A DNA stretch of 64,000 bases, taken from contig JAEXIT010000009.1 in the NCBI GenBank assembly GCA_023446155.1, positions 1-64,000 of the forward strand, in the 5' to 3' direction. This stretch comes from Bacteroidota bacterium. Lineage in GTDB: Bacteria > Bacteroidota > Bacteroidia > Flavobacteriales > Flavobacteriaceae. Both the position numbers and the translations under genes were made by a program. Shown in pieces: positions 25,517-32,920 of this stretch (positions are counted from its first letter, which is position 1; the number at the start of each line of letters is the position of its first letter). A model generated the notes under the pieces. That model made no database searches, was not told the origin of the DNA, and saw only the letters and a program-made list of their open reading frames with translations.

Positions 25517-26117
25517 GATTTTTGAGGTATTCCATAGCATAACGCCCTTCGTTAAACAAGAGGTCGAGAATACTAAGGTTGTTTATAAAACCGTGCTTTT
25601 CTTCGAAAACCTGCGTGTAAGGCTCGAAAACAGCCGTGTCTTTCTTTCCGTTAACTAAGTTTCTAAAATCGGTTTTGTCGGTCACTTCGTGAAAATATTC
25701 GTCCGTTTTGCCGTATTTAAAATCCATTCCCAAACAATCCGTTACGATTTCCATGATCTGAAAATTAAGATCCATCATAAAAGTATGCTGCTTTTCAAAA
25801 ACAGGGCGGATGTCATCTTCAAAATATTCAAAGAATGGCGACGTTCTATACGCGGCTTCAAGCGATTTAAAATGTTGTTTTTGCCAGTTAAAGGCATTTT
25901 CAATTTTTACATCTTTAAACTTCTGATGAGCTTCTATAGTATGTTTTACCGGGATATTGAGCAATTGTACTCCGTTTGGACTGTAAATGTACATTCGGTT
26001 ACGGTTGGTCTGTTTTTGGAAATTGTCTTCTACTTCAAAGGTAATCGTATCCGCCTTTGCCATCGCCGCAAAATGGCTGATGGAAGGGAAGTAGGTCGGA
26101 TGTAGTATAATGTCCAT
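25506..26117 (-). CDS. WbqC family protein
   Basis: The start LHPTYFPSISHFAAMAKAD and the segment FKDVKIENAFNWQKQHFKSLEAAYRTSPFF identify the WbqC family, which occurs in surface-polysaccharide clusters and is of unknown biochemical role. The 203-residue length is normal. It is the last gene of the parA-to-wbqC row. A 118-bp structured gap separates it from lepB. Confidence 0.85.
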   Translation of the reverse strand: MDIILHPTYFPSISHFAAMAKADTITFEVEDNFQKQTNRNRMYIYSPNGVQLLNIPVKHTIEAHQKFKDVKIENAFNWQKQHFKSLEAAYRTSPFFEYFEDDIRPVFEKQHTFMMDLNFQIMEIVTDCLGMDFKYGKTDEYFHEVTDKTDFRNLVNGKKDTAVFEPYTQVFEEKHGFINNLSILDLLFNEGRYAMEYLKNQSL

Positions 26118-26135
26118 AAGCTTGTTTTTTTATGA

Positions 26136-26215
26136 CGAAAGAGAAGTAAAATCAGCGGTTATCGCTAACCGGCTTAATCTTACTTCTCATTTCGTGTGGT
26201 TTACGATCGTAAACC
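26136..26215. repeat. Compound hairpin and perfect palindrome between lepB and wbqC
   Basis: An imperfect stem pairs CGAAAGAGAAGTAA (26136-26149) with TTACTTCTCATTTCG (26180-26194, one bulged base) and encloses a smaller GGTTA/TAACC hairpin. Next to it GGTTTACGATCGTAAACC (26198-26215) is an 18-nt perfect palindrome. There is no T tract on the minus strand, so it is not an ordinary terminator. It may process or stabilise the transcript, or bind a dimeric protein. Confidence 0.6.
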
Positions 26216-26235
26216 GGGAATATCTCGCGATTTAA

Positions 26236-27783
26236 TTACGAATTCTTTTTCGCTTTTCTTTTTCTGTAAAAATCATATCCGAACCAGGCTGCCAATACGA
26301 TAACAAAGTATTTGAAATACGATACCGGTTCGCCGCTTCCGCCTACTGTGGTAAACAAACGCTCCCAACGGATCTTGTCGATCGCTTTCGCCCACGGCAC
26401 ATTCTGATCCAAACTCATCCAGATAAATACCGGTTTTCCAACTACATTTTCAAACGGTACATAACCCCAGTAACGGCTGTCTTGCGAGTTGTGACGGTTG
26501 TCTCCCATCATCCAGTAGTAATCCTGTTGAAAGGTATATGAGGTAACCACTTTTCCATTAATGCGGATTTCGTCACCGTTTACTTTAAGATCGTTGTGCT
26601 CGTATTCGGTAATGATTTGTTTGTAATAGGGAAGAGATTCTTTGTTCAAAGCAACCGTTTGTCCTTCGCCGGGAATATAAATCGGACCGAAGTTGTCCCG
26701 GTTCCAGTTTTGATGTCCTGAAAAAATATCAGCTTCGCCAGTTGTAGTCAGTTTTTTAGTAACCGATTTTACGATTGGATTGTTGCGTAAGCGGTTGGCC
26801 GTTTCATCGGTAAGACACTGAAATATAAACTGATTCTCGGATATTTGACCGATTTCACTAGGGTTTAATTTTAAATCGTGTATCAGATAGTTATAGTCGA
26901 AACGATTGCCATCGGTTACCACATCATAGGAGAATTGTAATTTCTGACGATCGTGTAACGGTAATGGTTTTCCGTTGATCATTACTACTCCGTCTTTAAT
27001 TGAAAGACTGTCGCCTGGAATACCCACACAACGTTTTACATAGTTGGTTTTTTTGTCAACCGGTTTGTAGGTGTACTCTCCGGAATGATCGCCAAACATG
27101 GTTTTAACCGTATCTACCGGCCAGTTAAACACTACGATATCGTTGCGCTCGATTTTCTGAATGCCCGGAAAACGGAAGGTCGGAATCTGTGGCCAGTTTA
27201 AATACGATTTTGCTTTAAACAAAGGAATAGAATCGTGTACCATTGGTAAGGCTACTGCCGTTTGTGGTGTACGTGCTCCATAATGGAATTTACTCACAAA
27301 CAGGAAGTCACCAATTAATAGTGATTTTTCCAATGATGATGACGGGATCGTATACGGCTGCATCACGTAGGTGTGGACCAATGTTGCCACCACAACAGCA
27401 AACAATAGCGAACTTAAGGTATTGTCGGTTTTTACGTGGTTTTTATTTGGGATGTAGGTTACATCCTGTGTATAATTAATGTAATAAATGTACAAGCCTA
27501 ATGTTACGACACCTAAAATGGTATCGGTTGTGGATTTTTTTCCAAAGCTACGCAGGATTTCCACCCAGATTACCGGGAACATGATCAGGTTGACAATCGG
27601 GATGAAAAGCAGGATCGTCCACCAGCGCGGACGGTCGATGATTTTCATTAGTACAATTGCGTTGTAAACCGGAATGGCCGCTTCCCAGGATTTACGTCCG
27701 GCTTTTTCATATAATTTCCAGGTTCCTACGTAATGAACGATTTGTATTACAAGGAAAAATATAAACCATTGGATTAGTGTCAT
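26236..27783 (-). CDS. lepB: Signal peptidase I, long Bacteroidota form
   Basis: LepB removes signal peptides at the inner membrane. The first 110 residues form an extra multi-pass membrane domain seen in Bacteroidota. The peptidase part has catalytic Ser150 in YTIPSSSLEKSL and Lys250 in NYVKRCVGIPGDSL. The final box reads MMGDNRHNSQDSRYWG. A long insertion lies between the lysine box and that final box. At 515 residues it is well over the length of the E. coli enzyme. It sits 18 bp from dapB in the parAB-dapB row. Confidence 0.93.
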   Translation of the reverse strand: MTLIQWFIFFLVIQIVHYVGTWKLYEKAGRKSWEAAIPVYNAIVLMKIIDRPRWWTILLFIPIVNLIMFPVIWVEILRSFGKKSTTDTILGVVTLGLYIYYINYTQDVTYIPNKNHVKTDNTLSSLLFAVVVATLVHTYVMQPYTIPSSSLEKSLLIGDFLFVSKFHYGARTPQTAVALPMVHDSIPLFKAKSYLNWPQIPTFRFPGIQKIERNDIVVFNWPVDTVKTMFGDHSGEYTYKPVDKKTNYVKRCVGIPGDSLSIKDGVVMINGKPLPLHDRQKLQFSYDVVTDGNRFDYNYLIHDLKLNPSEIGQISENQFIFQCLTDETANRLRNNPIVKSVTKKLTTTGEADIFSGHQNWNRDNFGPIYIPGEGQTVALNKESLPYYKQIITEYEHNDLKVNGDEIRINGKVVTSYTFQQDYYWMMGDNRHNSQDSRYWGYVPFENVVGKPVFIWMSLDQNVPWAKAIDKIRWERLFTTVGGSGEPVSYFKYFVIVLAAWFGYDFYRKRKAKKNS

Positions 27784-27801
27784 ATTTGTTTTTTTATATT
27801 A

Positions 27802-28503
27802 TTAAATCAGGTTTAATACGTCTTTCATGGTGTGAATCCCTTTTTTGCCAACGATCCACTCGGCGGCAACTACGGCACCTAAAGCAAATCCTTCACGGTT
27901 ATGAGCCACGTGCTTGATCTCGATAAAATCGACATCCGAATTATACGTAACGGTATGCGTACCGGGTACATTTTCGATGCGTTTGGCCTCGATATGTATT
28001 TCATTGTCTTTTGCGGTTTCCATGGTCCAATCGGTATAAGCCGAGTTTTCGATGATTCCTTTGGCTAATGAAATTGCGGTTCCGCTGGGAGCATCCAATT
28101 TTTGTGTATGGTGGATTTCTTCCATGGTTACGTTGTATTCCTTTAGGTTGGCCATCATTTTTGCCAGGTAGTTGTTGAGTTCAAAGAACAGGTTCACACC
28201 CAGACTAAAATTAGAACCGTACAGAAAAGTACCGTCTTTTTCACGGCATTCCTGTACAACAGCATCATACTGTTCCAGCCATCCCGTGGTTCCGGATACT
28301 ACCGGTATATTAGTATCAAAACAAGTGGAAATGTTACGTACTGCGCTTGTCGGTACGCTAAAATCGATGGCAACATCGGCATTTTCAAGTCCGTCGTAGT
28401 TATCGCTACTGGTTTTTCGAAGCACAATTTCGTGTCCGCGTTCCAATGCGATGCGTTCGATCACTTTTCCCATTTTGCCATATCCCAAAAGTGCTATTTT
28501 CAT
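27802..28503 (-). CDS. dapB: 4-hydroxy-tetrahydrodipicolinate reductase
   Basis: DapB reduces the dihydrodipicolinate precursor in the lysine and diaminopimelate pathway, feeding peptidoglycan. The nucleotide-binding motif is LGYGKMGK. SGTTGW at 70-75 and EIHHTQKLDAPSGTA (catalytic His131/His132, Lys135) are visible. The 233-residue length is normal for Bacteroidota. The gene is between DUF5683 and lepB on the same strand. Confidence 0.96.
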   Translation of the reverse strand: MKIALLGYGKMGKVIERIALERGHEIVLRKTSSDNYDGLENADVAIDFSVPTSAVRNISTCFDTNIPVVSGTTGWLEQYDAVVQECREKDGTFLYGSNFSLGVNLFFELNNYLAKMMANLKEYNVTMEEIHHTQKLDAPSGTAISLAKGIIENSAYTDWTMETAKDNEIHIEAKRIENVPGTHTVTYNSDVDFIEIKHVAHNREGFALGAVVAAEWIVGKKGIHTMKDVLNLI

Positions 28504-28516
28504 TGATCAGTATGCT

Positions 28517-29089
28517 TTAAAAATGATAATTCAACGTTAGTCCAAGATTTTGTTTGTAGTCCAGATTATTCTGATAAATATCGGGACGGATCGACAGGTT
28601 GTCGTTTACGTTAAATTGCATTAAGTGTGCGTCTACGTTGGCATCGACAATATTCAGAATATAAATACCAACCGTCACTAAAATGGAAAGATCCCGGTTT
28701 CGCTGATAGAATTTTTGCGCTTCTATCAGTCGGTTGTTATCCAGTCCGCCAAAATACGGATCGTTTGGATCGGCCGTACCGTTCAAACGTTTTTTGTATT
28801 CGTTACGGAAGTCGTGGTATTTGTTGTTATTGCTGTTGTAAAAATACAAACCGGTTCCCAGTCCGATATAGACTAAAGGAACCTTCCAGTATTTTTTATT
28901 GTAAATCTGACCCAATCCCGGTACGACAGCCGAATAGAAAGCGGCTTTCGAAGGGGCAAGCGGATTGATGCGAACAGCTTTGACCGTATCTTTTACTTTT
29001 AATAGCGCGTCGTCTTTTGTATTTTGTGAAAAAACAAACGGACCGATTAAAAGGAAGGTCAGAATCAGTATGGAGGAAAAGCGACTCAC
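28517..29089 (-). CDS. DUF5683 family exported protein
   Basis: A signal peptide (MSRFSSILILTFLLIGPFVF, cleavage before Q) precedes a compact domain with PSKAAFYSAVVPGLGQIYN, KYWKVPLVYIGLG and a membrane-like stretch DLSILVTVGIYILNIVDANVDAHL. This is the Bacteroidota DUF5683 family, of unknown function. The start is a GTG overlapping the parB stop (TAGTG), so translation is coupled to parB. The envelope location and its place between parB and dapB hint at a cell-wall or division role, but that is inference. Confidence 0.82.
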   Translation of the reverse strand: MSRFSSILILTFLLIGPFVFSQNTKDDALLKVKDTVKAVRINPLAPSKAAFYSAVVPGLGQIYNKKYWKVPLVYIGLGTGLYFYNSNNNKYHDFRNEYKKRLNGTADPNDPYFGGLDNNRLIEAQKFYQRNRDLSILVTVGIYILNIVDANVDAHLMQFNVNDNLSIRPDIYQNNLDYKQNLGLTLNYHF

Positions 29090-29988
29090 TAACCTTCTAT
29101 TAGCTTAATAATTCGTTTAAAATCTTCTTCGGAATGAAAAGGGATGGTGATTTTTCCTTTACCGTTTCCGGCTACCTTCACATCGACTTTGGCTCCGAAA
29201 AATTCGGTAATGGCCTTTTTATTTTCTTCGGCTACTGCAAATGTGTTTCCTTTTGGTGCTTTCGCCGGAACTGGTTTTAAGCTTTCATGGTAGGCTTTTA
29301 CCAAGGCTTCGGTTTCCCGTACCGAGAGGTTCTGACTCACGATTTTCTGATAAATATCGGTCTGAACGTCCAGATCTTCTACATTGATGATCGCACGCCC
29401 GTGTCCCATCGTAATAAAACCGTCGCGAATTCCTGTCTGAATTATCGGATCCAGTTTTAACAAACGAAGGTAGTTGGCAATGGTCGAACGTTTTTTACCC
29501 ACACGGTCGCTCATCTGTTCCTGTGTTAGCTGGATTTCGTCGATCAGACGTTGATACGATAAGGCAATCTCAATCGGATCAAGGTCATGACGTTGGATGT
29601 TTTCCACCAAAGCCATCACGAGTGAATCGTTGTCGTTTGCCAAACGGATATAAGCCGGTATGGCGGTTAACCCGACTAATTTGGAGGCGCGCAAACGACG
29701 TTCCCCGGAAATTAGCTGGTATTTGTTGAATTCCATTTTTCGCACCGTAATCGGTTGAATCACACCTAATTCACGGATGGAGGTGGCCAATTCCTGTAGC
29801 GATTCTTCATTGAAATTGGTACGCGGCTGGAATGGGTTTATTTCAATAGCATCTATTTCAAGCTCAATAATATTCCCAACAACCTTATCGGCATTTTTGT
29901 CTTCCACGGATTTGATATCATTTTCCGGGTCTTTTAATAATGCGGATAAGCCTCTTCCTAATGCTTGTTTTTTTATTGCTTTGGTCAT
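29089..29988 (-). CDS. parB: Chromosome-partitioning protein ParB
   Basis: ParB is a CTP-dependent DNA clamp loading at parS sites. The CTPase/sulfiredoxin-like domain has NPFQPR, RELGVIQPITVR and GERRLRAS (residues 95-102). An HTH domain follows with LTQEQMSDRVGKKRSTIANYL, and the short C-terminal domain should dimerise. The N-terminus KKQALGRGLSALL is the conserved ParA-stimulating segment. It lies 5 bp after parA and shares a coupled junction with DUF5683. Confidence 0.96.
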   Translation of the reverse strand: MTKAIKKQALGRGLSALLKDPENDIKSVEDKNADKVVGNIIELEIDAIEINPFQPRTNFNEESLQELATSIRELGVIQPITVRKMEFNKYQLISGERRLRASKLVGLTAIPAYIRLANDNDSLVMALVENIQRHDLDPIEIALSYQRLIDEIQLTQEQMSDRVGKKRSTIANYLRLLKLDPIIQTGIRDGFITMGHGRAIINVEDLDVQTDIYQKIVSQNLSVRETEALVKAYHESLKPVPAKAPKGNTFAVAEENKKAITEFFGAKVDVKVAGNGKGKITIPFHSEEDFKRIIKLIEG

Positions 29989-29993
29989 AAAAA

Positions 29994-30761
29994 CTAGTTA
30001 CTGTTTTTTTTGATTATTTCTTCTGCTAAATGGATATAGTTGGTCGCTCCTTTACTGGTCGCGTCATAGTTAATGATGCTTTCTCCGAAACTCGGTGCCT
30101 CACTTAACTTAACATTACGCTGGATAACCGTCTCGAATACCATATCGTTAAAATGTTTCTGTACTTCTTCCACTACCTGGTTGGAAAGGCGCAAACGGGA
30201 ATCGTACATCGTTAATAACAGACCTTCGATATCCAACTGTGGGTTGTGGATTTTCTGAACACTTTTGATCGTATTCAATAATTTTCCTAAACCTTCCAAT
30301 GCAAAATATTCACATTGAATCGGAATAACAACCGAATCAGCGGCCGTTAGTGCATTAAGCGTTAGTAAACCTAACGACGGTGCGCAATCGATGATGATAT
30401 AATCGTACTTTTCCTTAGTGCTTTCCAAGGCTTGTTTTAGCATGTACTCACGGTTTTCTTTGTCGACTAACTCAATTTCGATCGCCACCAGGTCAATATG
30501 AGCTGGAATTAAGGATACGTTAGGTGCCGTACAGTCTAAAGTAGCTTCGTCGGGGGTATTACTATGCTCTAATATCTGGTAGGTTCCTATTTCTACGCTT
30601 TCAACATCGATACCTAATCCGGAACTGGCATTTGCCTGTGGATCAGCATCAATCAATAAAACTTTTTTTTCCAATACGCCTAATGCGGCGGCTAAATTTA
30701 CTGAAGTTGTAGTTTTTCCAACGCCTCCTTTTTGATTGGCTATAGCAATGATTTTACCCAT
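29994..30761 (-). CDS. parA: Chromosome-partitioning ATPase ParA (Soj)
   Basis: This deviant-Walker ATPase moves ParB-bound origin regions. The motif KGGVGKTT (11-18), the Asp box LIDADPQANASSGLG and DYIIIDCAPSLG are present. The 255-residue length and the absence of an N-terminal HTH indicate the chromosomal Soj type and not a plasmid ParA. It is the first gene of a six-gene minus-strand row parA-parB-DUF5683-dapB-lepB-wbqC. Confidence 0.96.
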   Translation of the reverse strand: MGKIIAIANQKGGVGKTTTSVNLAAALGVLEKKVLLIDADPQANASSGLGIDVESVEIGTYQILEHSNTPDEATLDCTAPNVSLIPAHIDLVAIEIELVDKENREYMLKQALESTKEKYDYIIIDCAPSLGLLTLNALTAADSVVIPIQCEYFALEGLGKLLNTIKSVQKIHNPQLDIEGLLLTMYDSRLRLSNQVVEEVQKHFNDMVFETVIQRNVKLSEAPSFGESIINYDATSKGATNYIHLAEEIIKKNSN

Positions 30762-31063
30762 CTGTCTCTAAAAATTTTGAACCGTAAAAATACAATTTAT
30801 TATGGTTTATGAAAATCTTATTTGTTAACAATGTAATAAAGTTCCCCGGTAAGGCTATTGCTAAATGGAGTGGGGTTATCTGGTATTTATTCAGAAGGTT
30901 TTTTTGTTTTTGTTTGGAATTTTTGATGTGACTTAGGAGGCTGTTCTTTTGGTTTTAAAGTTGATTTTGTAACAATTTGTTTGTATAGTGTGATTTTTGT
31001 AAATTGTGTTTATAATTTCAAATCCCGATAAAATTTGGGAGTACCATATACGTATAATGGTTT
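30762..31063. other. Intergenic region, parA/amidase divergent promoters
   Basis: About 300 bases without a gene, very AT-rich, between divergent parA and the amidase. It must hold both promoters, but no exact TAnnTTTG box was picked out. A small inverted repeat (TCCCG ... GGGA near 31022-31041) is present. No parS-like CACGTG palindrome was seen. Nothing else was recognised. Confidence 0.5.
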
Positions 31064-31897
31064 ATGAGAGTACTATTTTTGACAGTAAGTCTGTTGCTTT
31101 CGCTGGGATTGCTTTCCTGTTCGGGAAGTAAATATTATATGGATGGGCCGACTTACAAAAGGCAGGCACATACATATGCTGGTGTTTACCGACAAGTGCC
31201 ACCGGAAGATCAGGGATTGGCAGCAGTTGATACAACCGATCATAAAAGATGGATCGGTACGGTGAATTTTGGCATCCGAAAGCCGAATTATGTCGTGCTG
31301 CATCATACGGCTCAGGATTCGGTTGGGCAAACCATCCGGACTTTTTTGTCTTCGAAACGTGAGGTAAGTGCGCATTATATAATTGGACGTGATGGAAGTA
31401 TCGTACAAATGGCAAATGATTATTTTAGAGCCTTTCATGCCGGAGCTGGAAAATGGGGGAATGATACCGACCTGAATTCGTCCTCAATTGGGATTGAGTT
31501 GGATAACAATGGAACGACCGATCCCTGGCCGAAGGTACAAATTGCAAGCTTAATTCAGTTATTGGATTATCTGAAAAACACCTACAATATTCCGCAGGCC
31601 AATTTTATTGCACATGCCGATTTGGCGCCTACGCGAAAAGTGGATCCGCATCATTTTCCATGGAAAGACATCGCCGAAAAAGGATTTGGGTATTGGTATC
31701 AGGAGGAAGAACTAATCATACCACCAACCGGTTTTGATCCCAAAATTGGACTTAAGGTTATCGGTTATGATGTGAGTAACACTGAGGCAGCAATCAAAGC
31801 ATTTAAAATTCACTATATTCAACAAAATGAAGAATCTGCCGAACTATCGGAGCAGGATTTGAAAATTCTCTACGCGATTTACCGGAAGTATATATAA
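31064..31897 (+). CDS. N-acetylmuramoyl-L-alanine amidase, lipoprotein (AmpD-like)
   Basis: A lipobox LLSC (lipidated Cys19) indicates an envelope lipoprotein. The Amidase_2 zinc site shows VVLHHTAQDS (His80/His81), SIGIELDNNG and HADLAPTRKVDPHHFPW with the second His and the catalytic Lys region. It would cut the amide between MurNAc and the peptide stem. The last 60 residues form a small helical region (IYAIYRKYI) like a C-terminal wall-binding or regulatory part. It ends at a bidirectional terminator. Confidence 0.92.
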   Translation: MRVLFLTVSLLLSLGLLSCSGSKYYMDGPTYKRQAHTYAGVYRQVPPEDQGLAAVDTTDHKRWIGTVNFGIRKPNYVVLHHTAQDSVGQTIRTFLSSKREVSAHYIIGRDGSIVQMANDYFRAFHAGAGKWGNDTDLNSSSIGIELDNNGTTDPWPKVQIASLIQLLDYLKNTYNIPQANFIAHADLAPTRKVDPHHFPWKDIAEKGFGYWYQEEELIIPPTGFDPKIGLKVIGYDVSNTEAAIKAFKIHYIQQNEESAELSEQDLKILYAIYRKYI

Positions 31898-31899
31898 AT

Positions 31900-31938
31900 A
31901 CAAAGCCGTCCTACTATCAGAACGGCTTTGTTTGTTTT
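31900..31938. terminator. Bidirectional terminator between amidase and SDR gene
   Basis: The stem ACAAAGCCGT / ACGGCTTTGT (arms 31900-31909 and 31922-31931) has a 12-nt loop and a T-rich tail on the plus side. It serves convergent genes. Confidence 0.75.
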
Positions 31939-32819
31939 TATTTATTACCTTTTTGTTTGATCATGGCTTCTAGCATATCCCACATTTCTTTCGGGATGGC
32001 TTCCAATAGGTTAAACTGTCCGGCTCCCTGTAACCATTCGCCTCCATCTATCGTGATCACTTCACCGTTGACATAGGCGGAGAAATCGGATACCAGATAA
32101 GCAGCCAGATTAGCGAGTTCCTGATGGTCACCTACGCGTTTTAAAGGGACTTTTTTGGCTAAGTCGAATTTATCTTTTAAATCACCAGGTAATAAGCGAT
32201 CCCACGCACCTTTGGTCGGGAATGGTCCCGGCGCGATGGCATTGGTTCGAATACCATATTTGGCCCATTCTACCGCAAGGCTGCGCGTCATGGCCAATAC
32301 ACCGGCTTTGGCTGTAGCCGACGGAACAACATAAGCCGATCCTGTCCAGGCATAAGTGGTTACGATATTCAGAATAGTGGTGTTGGTTTGTTTGGTGTCA
32401 ATCCAATGTTTTCCAAAAGCCAGCGTACAGTTTTTGGAGCCTTTTAAAACGATATCGATTATCGTATCGAAGGCATTGGCCGAAAGGCGTTCGGTAGGGG
32501 AGATAAAATTCCCGGCGGCATTGTTTAGTAAAACATCCACTTTGCCAAATGCTTTTAAAACCTCCTGTAGCATGTTTTCTACTTGCTCATAGTGGCGTAC
32601 ATCACAGGCTACAGCCAGACATTTGCCACCTGTTTCCTGTTCCAGTTCTGTTGCCGTATTTTGTAATTTGTCCAGATCACGGGATGTAATGGCTACTTTG
32701 GCGCCCAGTTCCAGAAAATATCGGGTCATGGCTTTTCCAAGCCCACTTCCGCCACCGGTAACGACAATCGCTTTATCTTCCAGTGCGTTATCGCGAAGCA
32801 TTTTTGCTGTAAAATTCAT
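31938..32819 (-). CDS. Short-chain dehydrogenase of the 2,4-dienoyl-CoA reductase type
   Basis: An NADP(H) Rossmann motif GGGSGLGKAM is followed by NNAAGNF. The catalytic segment TYAWTGSAYVVPSATAK has no YxxxK. Instead a Tyr lies 11 residues before a Ser, and a Lys 4 residues after that Ser, the spacing I recall for mammalian DECR1. The likely role is reduction of unsaturated acyl-CoA during breakdown of polyunsaturated fatty acids. The 293-residue length fits. The gene stands alone. Confidence 0.85.
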   Translation of the reverse strand: MNFTAKMLRDNALEDKAIVVTGGGSGLGKAMTRYFLELGAKVAITSRDLDKLQNTATELEQETGGKCLAVACDVRHYEQVENMLQEVLKAFGKVDVLLNNAAGNFISPTERLSANAFDTIIDIVLKGSKNCTLAFGKHWIDTKQTNTTILNIVTTYAWTGSAYVVPSATAKAGVLAMTRSLAVEWAKYGIRTNAIAPGPFPTKGAWDRLLPGDLKDKFDLAKKVPLKRVGDHQELANLAAYLVSDFSAYVNGEVITIDGGEWLQGAGQFNLLEAIPKEMWDMLEAMIKQKGNK

Positions 32820-32920
32820 AAGGTTCGTTTTTTGGAATCGTAAATATACTAAAAAATAATATTATGCATGCATAGTAGTTGAATTTCTAAAAGAAGAAAA
32901 ATATAACCTGCATTTTGTTT

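Noticed and set aside
27907..27912. CACGTG inside dapB as a possible parS core
   Set aside because: The flanking bases are not palindromic, and the site lies in conserved coding sequence.
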